Translations under genes and position numbers: made by a program
Notes under the pieces: model-generated
What the model saw: only the letters and a program-made list of their open reading frames with translations
What the model was told of the DNA's origin: nothing
Database searches by the model: none
Part shown: positions 45,433 through 56,121 of the stretch, piece by piece
Layout: the number at the start of each line of letters is the position of its first letter
How positions within the stretch are numbered: position 1 is the stretch's first letter
Source: Bdellovibrionales bacterium RIFOXYD12_FULL_39_22
GTDB taxonomy: Bacteria > Bdellovibrionota > Bacteriovoracia > Bacteriovoracales > Bacteriovoracaceae
NCBI GenBank assembly: GCA_001770205.1
Contig: MEQL01000041.1
Location: 1-64,000, forward strand
Reading direction: 5' to 3'
Length of the DNA: 64,000 bases

Positions 45433-48400
45433 GTGCGAAGAATAAAAATAACATCTCCCATTAATCGGGTACCACTTTGGGTGGCCGCCTTGCTAGGCCT
45501 GCAATTTATTTTTTCTTGTGCTCAAGATATGCAACTGGGTGATCGTAATAATTTATCCTTAACAATTAATTCTCCGGCCGACGGTGCGCACATTGGATAT
45601 CAGGACTATTTTGAATTTGATCTCTCCGGAAGTTGTTCAGATGATGGGGCAGATGTTTCAATTTCCGGTGCAATTAGTGCGACGGTTAACTGTGATGGTG
45701 GCAGTTGGGAAAAGTTGGATGTAGATCTTTCTCCCTCCGGACTTGATTTAGCTGACGGCGATTTTACTATTTCTGTTTCTATGCAAGATAAGCTGGAAAA
45801 TATTGTTACTGATCGCGCGACCTATCATTTGGATACCATCTTTCCAAGAATAGAAATAGTAGAGTCTACGGCGGCAGATGACACCTATGGGTTGGGAGAA
45901 AAAATTCCGCTGCGGGTGAGATTTTCGGAGCCGGTCTATGTAGATTACGATCTATTGGCCGGAGAGATTCCGCTTCTGGTGATGAATACTGGTACGGCCG
46001 CGCTGTATGAATCGGGGGCCGGCACTTACTATCTTAATTTTGGTTATACAGTAGGGCCGGCGGGACTTCCGTTAATGGAATTAAGTTATGCGGATACTAC
46101 CTCCCTTTGGCCTAATGGCTCCACGATATATGATCGTGCGGGAAATGAAATGGATCCTGTGTATGGTGATTTTGATTTGGCGGCCGCCGGCTCGGCAGGA
46201 TCGTTAGAGTATGAAAATAATATCTTTGTTAAAACCACTAGTCCTACCGTAGTTGCTGTGACTGCCAACGAAGATGGTGTTCATGCGGCCGGAGATGTTA
46301 TCACCTTGGCGGTAAGTTTTAGCGAAGCTGTCTTTGTAAGCGGAACCCCGCGTTTGGGACTGGATTTTTCTACTACTACCGCCTTTGCTACTTATACTTC
46401 GACTTCAGGATCAGTGCTTTATTTAAATTACACAGTGGCCCAAGGAGTGGAAGCAGCAGATTTAACCTATGCGACCACTACTTCACTATCTGATGGAACC
46501 ATTATTGATTCATTTGAAAATATTGCCACAAGAACGCTTCCCGCTACTGCCACTTTTAGTGGGGCCAATGCCATTGTGGTTGATGGAATTTCTCCGACGA
46601 TTGTTTCTTTGACGACTACGGTGGCAGACGGAACCTACGGCCCTGCTTCTGTGGAGATGCCACTGCCAATTACTCTTAATTTTTCTGAAAATATAACGGT
46701 GACAGGTTCACCATACATCATTTTAAATAGCGCTTCTTCGGCCACCGCCTATTACGATAGTGGCAGCGGTAGTTCTGCCATCACTTACACCTACAACGCT
46801 CAGACGGGAGAAGGGAGTGGCATTTTAGATGTAAGCAGTATGGGAGTCTCGGGGTTGGCAGATAGTGCCGGCAATCTTGTCAATTTGAGTTCTCTGGCCA
46901 CCGCCACGATGCTAATGGAAAGTAGCAGTATCGCGATTGACGGTATTGCTCCTCAGGTTACTTCAGTCACGGCCACTTCTGTGAGCGATGGTTTGTATGG
47001 TGGTGGTGATCTGATTACTATTGAGGTTAATTTTGATGAGGTGGTTACGCTCTCAGGTGGTGTTTTGAGTTTAATAACAAACACTAGTGGTGGAACAATT
47101 GCCTATTACGATACTGGTAGTGGTAGCACGCAATTAACTTTCACTTTTGCGGTCGAGAGTGGAAGTAGTTCTTTGGACTTAAATTACGCGGCCACTGATT
47201 CTTTAAATATTGCTGGCGGAACCTTACAAGATGATTATGGGAATAATGCAAACTTGGCCCTGCCTGCACTTACAAGCGGTAGTTCGATGGCCGATCGGGC
47301 CATTGTGATAGATGGAACACCACCGGGCATTGCCAGTATAACGACCACTAAAGATGATGGATACTATAAAGCGTCGATCTCAATTCCTATTAAAGTTGAA
47401 TTTAACGAAGAAATCACTATAAATGATGGAACCTATTTTTCTTTGTTACTAGATAGCGGAGGTTCGGCCACCTTTGTGGCCTTAGATGGCAGCAATGCGT
47501 TGCTATTTAATTATACAATTTTGGCCAGTGAAAATAGCGCAGATTTGGCGATTGTCTCTTTTGACTCAGTGGCCGGTGGAACAATTGCGGATGCTGTTGG
47601 TAATGAAGTGGCCTTTCCTTTAGCGTGGGGGAGTGGATTAACTGGTAGCGATGGTAGTGATAAAAGTGTGGTGGTGGATACGACGCCACCGACACAGGGT
47701 TCGCCGTTTATTGGCTCTGTCACCAATCCAGGATATTATACGGAAGGGGCCTTAATCGATATAACAATTTATTTTTCAGAGCCGATAGAAGTTATTTGTC
47801 CGATTTTTTCGGATATTCAATTGGCATTAAATACCAATCCTGCGGCCAGTGCATTCTATGTCTCTTCTTCTGCTAATGGACTCTCTTTACAGTATGAAGT
47901 GGCGGATGGAGAGAATACCGTTGATACTCTAGATTATCAGGACAGTGCTTCTTTAATAGTTAGTGGTGTTGCCTCAATAACTGATTTGGCCGGAAATAGT
48001 GCAATTTTAACGTTAGAAAATCCACTAGCGCTTAACTCTCTTAACGATACTGCCCCCATCTACATCGATACAATCGATCCAACTATTACTTCTGTAGTTA
48101 CCACTATTCCCAATGGAACGTATGGTGTCGGAAAATCTATCGACGCCGTAGTAACATTTACCGAGGATGTTACTATCGACTCAGAGAGTGGATGTGCCTT
48201 GGAGCTAAATGCTCAGGCGGCGGGATCTGCGAGTGCGGTTTACTCTTCTTATGCAGCGGGAGTGCTAACGCTGACTTATACGGTGGCCTCGGGAGCTGAT
48301 ACTTCAGCACTAAACTATAGTGCCACCAACTCTTTAACGGCCACTTCAGCAACCTCTATCCACGATGTTGCTGGTAATATTGCGGTGCTAACTTTACCGG

Positions 48401-51400
48401 AATTGACGGCCGCAGAATCTTTGGGGGGAAGTAGTGCGATCGTTATTGATGCCAATCCTCCGGTTCTCGCTAATGTTACTTCCGCTACTGCCGATGGAAC
48501 CTATATCGTGGGGGATGAAATTCCACTGGAATTAACTTTTAATGAAGGAATTGATCTGTCAGGGGCCCCGACGATAACTCTAAATTCAGCTTCTGCCGCC
48601 GCTGCAACTTTTGTCTCTTATACTAATTTTGCGGCAAGTTTCAACTACCAAGTTTTGTCTGGCCATACTACTGGTTCGGCGCAGTTGGCCACCTTGGGTA
48701 TTGGAAGTGGAGGAGTTGTTTGTGATTTAGTGGCCGATCCTGCACCTAATTGCGCTGAATTTACAACCTCTATGTTAACAGCACTTCCGGCCGGTAGTTC
48801 GCTGGAGGGAAACAAAAATATCTACATTGATGGAGTAGTTCCTACGGTTGCTTCAGTTTCGGCGACATTGGTGTCAGGAACTTATTCCTCTAATGTTATT
48901 GTGCCGATAGTGGTTACCTTCTCAGAAGCGGTAACTTTTGTGGCCTCGACTATTCCGGCCATTGCTATGAACACCAACACCAATGCGCAGGCAACTTATC
49001 TATCTGGTGCAGGTAGTGAAATTTTTACTTTCTTTTTTGTTGCGGGAGCTGGTGAAGAGACCACAGGGGCCCTCAACTATATGGATGTTGATTCACTACT
49101 TGATTATGGAGAGTTAATTGATCAATCGGGCAATGTGATGATTGATGGAACTCTGCCTGATTTATCTGGCCAGTTGGGAGGCAAAAATATCTATCTGGCC
49201 AATGACACTATTAGTTCCAACAAAGATAGTAATTGTGCAATTACTGCCAATGGCCTTCTTTGCTGGGGAGATAATGGTAGTGGACAGTTGGGTAATGGAT
49301 CGGATGTTTCTTCAGATCGACCGACGGTAGTAGTGGGAATGCAGACCGAGACAACGGCCTCCACCACTTCTCCTTCGGCGGTTAGCGTTGGATACGATCA
49401 TACTTGTGCTGTAAAAAATGGAGAGGTCTATTGTTGGGGTAGTAATGCTTATGGGCAACTGGGGGACGGAGGAACTGTTTCGTCCAATCGGCCGGTGAGC
49501 ACGGGAGTGGTGGCAAAAACGGTGGCCTCCGGTAATTTATTTTCCTGTGCCATAAATAGCAGTTATGGCCTAGAGTGTTGGGGCGATGATGGAGCAATGC
49601 TCTCTTCTCAAACTTCGCCGACAACTATTTTTGCTAGCAATGTTTTTAATGTTGCACTAGGAGCTAACCATGCTTGCGTTGTAGCAGGAAGTGAAATTAA
49701 ATGTTGGGGAGACAATAGCTATGGACAATTAGGGCAGGATATAATTTTAGTTCCTACTGCAACAAGTCCAACTATTCTAGCGTCTCCACTTTCTGAGCAG
49801 GCAATCTATTTGGCCTTGGGGGCCAATCACTCTTGCGCTCTTACCGTTTCGGGAAAAATTTATTGTTGGGGCAGTAATGAATATGGCCAACTAGGAGACA
49901 GCGTATTGGATGTTTACTCAGAAATTCCCGTACAGTTGGCCAGCAGTGGAGCTAGTAAATTAGTTGCTGGATCTAACCATACGTGCGCAGTGGTGGGCGG
50001 AGTGGCCCAATGTTGGGGGGATAATTTTAGTGGACAGTTAGGGGCCGGAGATAGTGGAGATATTAAAACTTCACTTACGAGTGTTCTTGCTCTTTCAGAT
50101 ATTACGACTAATTTTAATTTGTCGGCCGGTGATCAACATAGTTGTCTGTTTTATGCTCATGGGATGCGTTGCTGGGGGGACAATACGATAGGACAAATTG
50201 GATTTCCTTATAAGGCCTCCGGGCAAGATTATCTACGCCCTCTTAAGGTGGCCGGGGCAGGAATGGGCCAGGTGATTACGGGGACAAATCACAGTTGTTA
50301 CTTAGTAGGCCGCACGATTCGTTGCTGGGGGGATAATAGCTCTGGAGAGCTTGGAATTTCTTTGGTAACAGCAACGGCCTCTTCTCCCACCAGCGTTCGG
50401 GCAGATTTGAGTGGTACTATTTTGACCGATGTTACGGCCTTGGCATTAGGACAAAAATTTTCCTGTGCAGTGATAGGTGGAGGAGTGAAGTGCTGGGGAG
50501 AAAATGAGCAAGGCCAGTTAGGCATCGGTAGCGCTGTGGATAAAAACTATGCCAGTGAGGTAATTAATTTATCTGCCGGTTCTTATGCATATAAAATTGC
50601 AGTTGGCGAGGCCCATGCGTGTGCTTATCTAAATTCCATGAGTGATCCCATGCCGGGAATTAAATGTTGGGGGGCCAACAATGATGGACAATTAGGTGAT
50701 AATACCACGACTGCTCATAGTACGGCCGTGGATGTCTTCTTTGCAGATGGCCAACTTTCGGTGATAGATATGCAGGCCGGAGCTAATCATACCTGTGTAG
50801 TTAACAACTTTAGTAGCGCGGGAGATGTTTACTGCTGGGGAGACAATAGTAGTCAACAACTCAATGATACAGTGACAAGTTATTTAAATGCTCCAACAAA
50901 GATTAACGAGGTAGTAGGCCCCATTATGGTGCAGGTAGCGACTGGTGCAAATCACACCTGTCTGCTTTCTTCCGTGGGCGTAGTTTTTTGTCGTGGAGCA
51001 AATGCCTCTGGCCAGACAGGGGTAGATAGTGCGACTAATCCCGTAACTAGTTTAACTCAAGTGGCCGGCATTTCTAATATTGTGGCCATTAGTGCTGGTG
51101 GAGATAACACTTGCGCGCTCTCGGCGGCCAATGAGGCCTATTGCTGGGGAGATAACAGTTACTCTCAGTTGGGGACGGCCGGTGATGCTACCTATACCCC
51201 CCAGTTAATCTCTTTAAATTCGAATTATAAAGTGGCCAACATAGATGTGGGCACCAACTATGTTTGTCTCTCGGCAATATATGATCCAACGATTGCTCCC
51301 ATTGTAGAAGATAATTACAAATATATCTGTTGGGGGGCCAATAGTGTTGGCCAGCTAGGAATTGGAACTAGTAGCAGTAGTGATATTTCCATGGGAGTGC

Positions 51401-51414
51401 GCACACTTAAATAG
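45433..51414 (+). CDS. giant surface lipoprotein with Ig-like and RCC1 repeats
   Basis: 1993 residues. I prefer GTG at 45433 (AGGGG just before it) over an in-frame ATG at 45397 that lacks a nearby Shine-Dalgarno. Signal segment ending LQFIFSCAQ may be a lipobox. Residues about 40-1250: one Ig-like module plus nine repeats of about 110 residues (pattern D-x2-P-x-V-x-S-V, DGTY, I-x-L-x-V-x-F-S-E-x-V-x-V), each resembling bacterial Ig-like or cadherin-like domains. Residues about 1264-1990: fourteen RCC1 repeats, each with the core HTCA...V-x-CWGDN-x2-GQLG and paired Cys. Fourteen repeats could make two seven-bladed propellers. Likely an adhesin or surface-recognition protein. Confidence 0.88.
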   Translation: MRRIKITSPINRVPLWVAALLGLQFIFSCAQDMQLGDRNNLSLTINSPADGAHIGYQDYFEFDLSGSCSDDGADVSISGAISATVNCDGGSWEKLDVDLSPSGLDLADGDFTISVSMQDKLENIVTDRATYHLDTIFPRIEIVESTAADDTYGLGEKIPLRVRFSEPVYVDYDLLAGEIPLLVMNTGTAALYESGAGTYYLNFGYTVGPAGLPLMELSYADTTSLWPNGSTIYDRAGNEMDPVYGDFDLAAAGSAGSLEYENNIFVKTTSPTVVAVTANEDGVHAAGDVITLAVSFSEAVFVSGTPRLGLDFSTTTAFATYTSTSGSVLYLNYTVAQGVEAADLTYATTTSLSDGTIIDSFENIATRTLPATATFSGANAIVVDGISPTIVSLTTTVADGTYGPASVEMPLPITLNFSENITVTGSPYIILNSASSATAYYDSGSGSSAITYTYNAQTGEGSGILDVSSMGVSGLADSAGNLVNLSSLATATMLMESSSIAIDGIAPQVTSVTATSVSDGLYGGGDLITIEVNFDEVVTLSGGVLSLITNTSGGTIAYYDTGSGSTQLTFTFAVESGSSSLDLNYAATDSLNIAGGTLQDDYGNNANLALPALTSGSSMADRAIVIDGTPPGIASITTTKDDGYYKASISIPIKVEFNEEITINDGTYFSLLLDSGGSATFVALDGSNALLFNYTILASENSADLAIVSFDSVAGGTIADAVGNEVAFPLAWGSGLTGSDGSDKSVVVDTTPPTQGSPFIGSVTNPGYYTEGALIDITIYFSEPIEVICPIFSDIQLALNTNPAASAFYVSSSANGLSLQYEVADGENTVDTLDYQDSASLIVSGVASITDLAGNSAILTLENPLALNSLNDTAPIYIDTIDPTITSVVTTIPNGTYGVGKSIDAVVTFTEDVTIDSESGCALELNAQAAGSASAVYSSYAAGVLTLTYTVASGADTSALNYSATNSLTATSATSIHDVAGNIAVLTLPELTAAESLGGSSAIVIDANPPVLANVTSATADGTYIVGDEIPLELTFNEGIDLSGAPTITLNSASAAAATFVSYTNFAASFNYQVLSGHTTGSAQLATLGIGSGGVVCDLVADPAPNCAEFTTSMLTALPAGSSLEGNKNIYIDGVVPTVASVSATLVSGTYSSNVIVPIVVTFSEAVTFVASTIPAIAMNTNTNAQATYLSGAGSEIFTFFFVAGAGEETTGALNYMDVDSLLDYGELIDQSGNVMIDGTLPDLSGQLGGKNIYLANDTISSNKDSNCAITANGLLCWGDNGSGQLGNGSDVSSDRPTVVVGMQTETTASTTSPSAVSVGYDHTCAVKNGEVYCWGSNAYGQLGDGGTVSSNRPVSTGVVAKTVASGNLFSCAINSSYGLECWGDDGAMLSSQTSPTTIFASNVFNVALGANHACVVAGSEIKCWGDNSYGQLGQDIILVPTATSPTILASPLSEQAIYLALGANHSCALTVSGKIYCWGSNEYGQLGDSVLDVYSEIPVQLASSGASKLVAGSNHTCAVVGGVAQCWGDNFSGQLGAGDSGDIKTSLTSVLALSDITTNFNLSAGDQHSCLFYAHGMRCWGDNTIGQIGFPYKASGQDYLRPLKVAGAGMGQVITGTNHSCYLVGRTIRCWGDNSSGELGISLVTATASSPTSVRADLSGTILTDVTALALGQKFSCAVIGGGVKCWGENEQGQLGIGSAVDKNYASEVINLSAGSYAYKIAVGEAHACAYLNSMSDPMPGIKCWGANNDGQLGDNTTTAHSTAVDVFFADGQLSVIDMQAGANHTCVVNNFSSAGDVYCWGDNSSQQLNDTVTSYLNAPTKINEVVGPIMVQVATGANHTCLLSSVGVVFCRGANASGQTGVDSATNPVTSLTQVAGISNIVAISAGGDNTCALSAANEAYCWGDNSYSQLGTAGDATYTPQLISLNSNYKVANIDVGTNYVCLSAIYDPTIAPIVEDNYKYICWGANSVGQLGIGTSSSSDISMGVRTLK

Positions 51415-51444
51415 GATAAAACAAGGAGAAGGAGGAATGGCAAG

Positions 51445-53112
51445 ATGAGATCGTTTGATAATAGAACGGCATCTGCATTTGCTCGTTTGATAGCACTGCT
51501 ATTAGATTTTTTTGTCTGCTATATCATTTTTATAATAGTGCAAGGCCCGATGTTATCTCTCCAACTCTACAGAGATATGGTGGGTAAGTTTGTGCCGACT
51601 TTATTGCCTAAAATTATTAACACTCTAAATTATTTGGAGGGAGCACTACAGGGAAAATTGTCTATCTTGCGTCTTATCATTGAACGTCAGGATATGATAG
51701 CGAGCACCCTAGTTCCTTTTATTGTTATTTTCCTTATTTATCAATTATTGTTTGTTCTGCTTTGGGGCGCAACACCATTTCAACGTTTGATAGGAATAAG
51801 ATCTTCTGGAAACTTTTTAGTACAAAGAATCGGAGGGATAATTCGCACGTTGCTTGGGATTATAACGTTTTTCTTTTTAATTTTTGATCTACCGGCCCTT
51901 TTTCGGCGGCGTACTTTGAAAGAAGTATTATCTCGCTCCTCGCTAATTTCTCCTTTTGGAGAGCGTTTATTTTTTGGAATCTTTGTTTTGCTTTTAATTT
52001 TTATTACTTTGTTTGTTGGCCGGCCACTGCAAGAAGAGAGTGCTTTGAAGATTAATATCGAGTACAGCTCGCTGACTGAAGTAAAGTCTATGGATTTGGG
52101 AATAAAAAGTAAACTGGGATTTATTCCCGTAGAGTGTCGTTCAAAGTTATCAGAAAATTTTTTAGTTTTACCTACCTATTTCCGAGATGAACAGGGCAAG
52201 GCCAAAAAAGGAATTTCCATTTACGATAAAGAGTCAACAGCATTAGGGGCATTGCGAGAATATGAAGGGCCAGACCTCTTATCGCTGGTTGTGCAGATGA
52301 GCAAGAAAGATCTTTTTTTTCGCTTCAAATATCCTCACTTGTTTGGACTATTGGAAAAGGGAGGGGAATGGCCTTTGGAAACGGGCGAAATGGCCAGTTA
52401 TGAAATTTATAACCTGCTGGATAGATCACTGCAGATAAATCTTATTTCTGCCTGGAAGCATGTACTAAAAAATGGCCCATTTGTAGAGGGATATTTAGAG
52501 ATTAAAAAAGCAATTGTAAAATATTACAGTCAAGCAGTGGCCTCGCGTAATTTGTCGGTAAGTGATTTTAAAATTGTTACAATTGGTGATGGAAAATTTC
52601 TAAATTTTACCAGTAGTGGCCAAGATAATTACTATTCACTATATTTGTCGCTTCAATCTCTACGTACAACTTCTTTCGAATTTTTTTTCGATGAACAAAG
52701 TGTTAAAAGTAGTGAGATGGCAACGATGTTTTTGCGAGAGCTGTTGGGAAGCAGTCTGTGGCATTATCAGGGCCTTGCAAAATGGCAAGAAGAAGTGGAG
52801 GATGAAGGCCGAGGAAAATTTTCGCTATTAGAAATGGTAGATCTTTTTGGCAAGGAGTGGAAAAAGAACTCTTTGCGTCAGTCTGCCGATGAGCAATTTT
52901 ATGCTCAACTTGATACGATGGCCCTGGGGTTAATTGGCCCGGAGGGCCAAGAGCATAGCAAAATGAACAAGCAGCTAGTAGCTTTATTAGAACAATATAT
53001 GGCCATATATCCTAAGGGCCGAGAGCTCTCGCCAAAAAGTGGATTTGATTTTATAAGCAAGACATCCAAGCTAATTCAATTTCTCAATGTAGGAAGAATC
53101 GAAAAACTGTAA
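51445..53112 (+). CDS. RDD-family membrane protein
   Basis: 555 residues. N-terminal RDD domain: RTASAFARLIALLLDFFVCY (Arg then Asp in the first helix) and LWGATPFQRLIGIR, with about five transmembrane helices up to residue 200. The remaining 350 residues are soluble and unassigned. GGAGGA nine bases before the ATG. It begins 30 bases after the giant RCC1 protein gene on the same strand, so it may help export or anchor that protein, though this is only inferred from position. Confidence 0.75.
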   Translation: MRSFDNRTASAFARLIALLLDFFVCYIIFIIVQGPMLSLQLYRDMVGKFVPTLLPKIINTLNYLEGALQGKLSILRLIIERQDMIASTLVPFIVIFLIYQLLFVLLWGATPFQRLIGIRSSGNFLVQRIGGIIRTLLGIITFFFLIFDLPALFRRRTLKEVLSRSSLISPFGERLFFGIFVLLLIFITLFVGRPLQEESALKINIEYSSLTEVKSMDLGIKSKLGFIPVECRSKLSENFLVLPTYFRDEQGKAKKGISIYDKESTALGALREYEGPDLLSLVVQMSKKDLFFRFKYPHLFGLLEKGGEWPLETGEMASYEIYNLLDRSLQINLISAWKHVLKNGPFVEGYLEIKKAIVKYYSQAVASRNLSVSDFKIVTIGDGKFLNFTSSGQDNYYSLYLSLQSLRTTSFEFFFDEQSVKSSEMATMFLRELLGSSLWHYQGLAKWQEEVEDEGRGKFSLLEMVDLFGKEWKKNSLRQSADEQFYAQLDTMALGLIGPEGQEHSKMNKQLVALLEQYMAIYPKGRELSPKSGFDFISKTSKLIQFLNVGRIEKL

Positions 53113-53124
53113 ACGGGCCAGTTT
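53104..53124. terminator. weak hairpin between convergent genes
   Basis: AAACTG and CAGTTT, loop of nine, lie across the stop of the RDD-protein gene and just before the stop of the convergent FadL-like gene. A-rich and T-rich flanks on both sides make a weak two-way terminator possible. Confidence 0.35.
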
Positions 53125-53127
53125 AAA

Positions 53128-54369
53128 CTAAAACATCCAATGGCCGGCGATGGTGTATGCCGTTTGCGACTGTTTGGTAGTTATAGGTAATTGGTTACCC
53201 CAATCGTCGGTCATACCTTCGGAAATAACTGTCACCTCAGGAGAGATGATAGCAGCTAAATCAAGGGCAAAAGTTCGAGAGAAGATTTGGGAAAATCCAA
53301 AGGTGTAGTGATTTTCAGCAAAGGCCGGGAAATTTAGCATATTGATACTATTTAAGGTTCCTTTTGAATCAATATCTGCCCAAGAGTTTTTAACCGCCGT
53401 CTCTCCTTGTGGATTATTAGCATTGTTGTAACCCACGCGAATAGTAGAGCCATTTAAAATATTGGCCGCCAAACCTACTGCAATAACGTTCTGATCATCC
53501 CAACCAAGCTCTTTATATCCGGCCGCTGCACTCCACTGGACTATCTTATAGTCGCAAGAGATAGTGAATAGATCTTTAACAAAGGCAAAACCAAAACCAA
53601 TCTCGGCCGGTTTTGCCATTTTATCTCCAGTGATTAGATTATTCGAAGTAGGGCCAATATCAAAATTGTCGGCCATATTGGTAAGTACCGGTTGATAATC
53701 AAAAGTAAGCGCCGACTGGTAGCTAACTGCGACGTTTAGGCCTTGCACAATCCAAAATGCCGCTCCGGCGTTAAATCCATAGGCCTGCGCATGTGCCTCT
53801 CCTGCTCCACGAAAGGTATCGGGATCAAAATTAATGGAATCATACATAGAGGTAGAAAGAGAGCCATATCCTACTTGTGCGCCAACGCCCACTTTTAGTG
53901 CGCCCACCGAGTAGTTAATTGCACCGTTAATTACGGAGACGGACATATTAGAGCTTACTCGAAAGATGCCATCTTCGGCGGTGGAGTTGCGAAAATCCAC
54001 ACTAGATCTACTGGTTTCAAAAAGGCCTAATCCTAAAACCACGTTATCCATTACTTGATGAATAAATCCAACGGAAGGAAGGATAGTGGCCTTGGTGGAA
54101 CTTGTTTGCTCTTGGAAGTTGTTGTTTACGTCACTATTTTGTGCTTTAGTTATAGTGTCGAGATAGGTAGCGCTAAAGGATAAGTCAAATTCGCGGGTAA
54201 CATTCATAATTGCGGGATTTTTAATAATGCTCTCAGAATGCATCGGAAGAGCAACGCCTATTCCTCCCATTCCATTAGAGATGGGGCCATGGCCAATGAG
54301 GTTAGTTCCGTTGGAGGCCAATAATGCAGTTGTCCAAACAAGTGTGGCCGTTATGAGTAGTTGTCTCAT
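53128..54369 (-). CDS. FadL/OmpP1-family outer-membrane protein
   Basis: 413 residues with signal peptide (ends ALLASNG). The N-terminus NGTNLIGHGPISNGMGGIGVA and SIIKNPA match the hatch region of the FadL/TodX/OmpP1 family; the remainder is amphipathic beta strands and the chain ends in Phe (GHWMF). The family carries long-chain fatty acids or other hydrophobic compounds across the outer membrane. It is the last gene after mlaE, mlaF, mlaD and a lipoprotein, which suggests it is the outer-membrane end of that lipid pathway. Confidence 0.85.
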   Translation of the reverse strand: MRQLLITATLVWTTALLASNGTNLIGHGPISNGMGGIGVALPMHSESIIKNPAIMNVTREFDLSFSATYLDTITKAQNSDVNNNFQEQTSSTKATILPSVGFIHQVMDNVVLGLGLFETSRSSVDFRNSTAEDGIFRVSSNMSVSVINGAINYSVGALKVGVGAQVGYGSLSTSMYDSINFDPDTFRGAGEAHAQAYGFNAGAAFWIVQGLNVAVSYQSALTFDYQPVLTNMADNFDIGPTSNNLITGDKMAKPAEIGFGFAFVKDLFTISCDYKIVQWSAAAGYKELGWDDQNVIAVGLAANILNGSTIRVGYNNANNPQGETAVKNSWADIDSKGTLNSINMLNFPAFAENHYTFGFSQIFSRTFALDLAAIISPEVTVISEGMTDDWGNQLPITTKQSQTAYTIAGHWMF

Positions 54370-54395
54370 ATAAAATCTCCTAGTCCTAAAGCATG

Positions 54396-55232
54396 TTATT
54401 TATATTTTTCTACCAATTCGTCGAACTCTTTTTTCAAATCCAAATAATAGTTTCTCTTTTCATTATTATTCAAAGCGCTATAAAGCTCAATATATAAATT
54501 TAAAATTTGATCCCGTTTTGAGGTCAGCTCCAATAATTCATAAATGCTTTCGGTGTACTCAATCTGTTTTTTTGCCTTTTCAAAATCTTTTAGCTGTAAG
54601 TAGATGGTACACATGGTGTAGTTAGCAAAAGTTAGGGCCTCGGTATTTGTAAGTTTTCCGTTCTCATATAGTTTATTAATTTCGGCCAGGGACTCTTGCA
54701 TAGTAGGTAGTGTCTCCCTCTTAATGGCCGCGATATTTTGACTGGCAAAATAAAACTGATAATAACCGCGCTGCTCAAACTCGCCGGCCTCATCATATTT
54801 TTTTATAAGCTCTAAAATGATAGCGTTCCCCTTAGATGTCTCTTTGTTTTGATAAAAGTAGCGGGCATTAATGTAATCGATCTGTTTATCTAAGGCCAAC
54901 TTCTCTACACGGTTAAAAATCTCTAGAGATTTCATTACGGAAAGAAATTCCGCAAAACGCTCTTCTTTTAAAAGTAAGATGGCCTGCTTTAATCTAGTGA
55001 GTACAAATTTTTCCTTGCTCCCCTTCATCAAATACATATCAGTGGCGATCTGATAGTAGTTGTAGGCCTCGGCATATTTTCGATCGTTGCGAAGAGCATC
55101 GCCCATGGCCGAGTACTCATCGGCCCGGCCTTCCACCTCTGTTTTACTATAAGTTTGTTCATTGGTGGAAGAACAAGAGAAAAAGGCCCAGGAGTTTGCC
55201 AGTAGAAGTGTGATAAAAATTGACCTAATCAT
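54396..55232 (-). CDS. lipoprotein with helical repeats
   Basis: 278 residues. Signal peptide with lipobox-like FFSC (SWAFFSCSS). The mature protein is all-helical with TPR-like pairs (for example RNDRKYAEAYNYYQIATDMY). No family recognised. Its ATG overlaps the stop of the MCE gene by 8 bases, so translation is coupled. In this operon it takes the place where a periplasmic shuttle (MlaC) or outer-membrane lipoprotein (MlaA) is found in the Mla system, but it resembles neither. Confidence 0.7.
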   Translation of the reverse strand: MIRSIFITLLLANSWAFFSCSSTNEQTYSKTEVEGRADEYSAMGDALRNDRKYAEAYNYYQIATDMYLMKGSKEKFVLTRLKQAILLLKEERFAEFLSVMKSLEIFNRVEKLALDKQIDYINARYFYQNKETSKGNAIILELIKKYDEAGEFEQRGYYQFYFASQNIAAIKRETLPTMQESLAEINKLYENGKLTNTEALTFANYTMCTIYLQLKDFEKAKKQIEYTESIYELLELTSKRDQILNLYIELYSALNNNEKRNYYLDLKKEFDELVEKYK

Positions 55233-56121
55233 TTACTTCTACCCCCTGATATTTTTTGTCTTTGTTAATTCCCCCCTTGATGAGTGGATTGTTGTTAACG
55301 CCTTGGAGAGTATCGTTTAATCCCGAAATGGCCTTATTGGTGTTGATAAGAATAGGAGCAATATCCTTTCTACTTTTATGCATGACCCCAACAATTCCTT
55401 CCACGTAAGCGGAGGTCTTCTCCAAATTGCCTAAAATATTTTTTAACTGCTCTCCGCCGACTCGCTCTACCAATCCTTCCGGGGCCTGATAATTGGCCAC
55501 GGTTTTTTCTAGCAAAATCAAAACGGCATTTAAACTAATCAGTACCGCATTCAAATTTTTTACCCCATCATCGGCCTTTTCAATAGTCTGATTTAAAACA
55601 ATGGTTTCTAGAATTTTATTCACTTTTTGAGCAACCCCACCAAATCCATCATCAGGCAGAGAGATAATGCCATTTTCTACTAAGGCCATTCCTTCTGCGG
55701 ATTTTATATTGGGGATAAGAGAGCGTGCGGGCATGATCTCTTTAGAGGTTCCTCCATCTAAATGTGGTAGCACAATCTCAAAATTGGTAACTTCTCCATT
55801 GAGCATTCCAGAATTAACCTGAATCACGCTATTTTTTATGCAGCGGTTTTTGAATTCTTTGTAGATAAAAAAGTTGGCGTGAATTTTATTATCATCCAAT
55901 AAAACGAAATCGGTAATGCGACCTATTTCTAATCCTTTAAAAATAACTGGGGGCCGTTTTTGTAACCCCATCGCACTATCAACGATGGTGTAGTAGGGAA
56001 TTTTAGTCTCAAAGGTTTTATTGCTAATTATTACAAAAACGATAAACATTACAAAAAGGCCCACTGAGACCAAGACAAAAAGAGAAACTAGTTTATTGCG
56101 ATGTTTGTATTTAAAATTCAT
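55225..56121 (-). CDS. MCE-domain protein, MlaD-like
   Basis: 298 residues. One N-terminal membrane helix (LVSLFVLVSVGLFVMFIVFVI), then an MCE domain (about 45-130: PYYTIVDSAMGLQKRPPVIFKGLEIGRITDFVL), and a helical tail (about 170-290). MCE proteins form hexameric rings that pass lipids between the inner and outer membranes. Overlaps the ATPase gene by 11 bases. Part of the operon mlaE-mlaF-mlaD-lipoprotein-FadL. Confidence 0.88.
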   Translation of the reverse strand: MNFKYKHRNKLVSLFVLVSVGLFVMFIVFVIISNKTFETKIPYYTIVDSAMGLQKRPPVIFKGLEIGRITDFVLLDDNKIHANFFIYKEFKNRCIKNSVIQVNSGMLNGEVTNFEIVLPHLDGGTSKEIMPARSLIPNIKSAEGMALVENGIISLPDDGFGGVAQKVNKILETIVLNQTIEKADDGVKNLNAVLISLNAVLILLEKTVANYQAPEGLVERVGGEQLKNILGNLEKTSAYVEGIVGVMHKSRKDIAPILINTNKAISGLNDTLQGVNNNPLIKGGINKDKKYQGVEVND

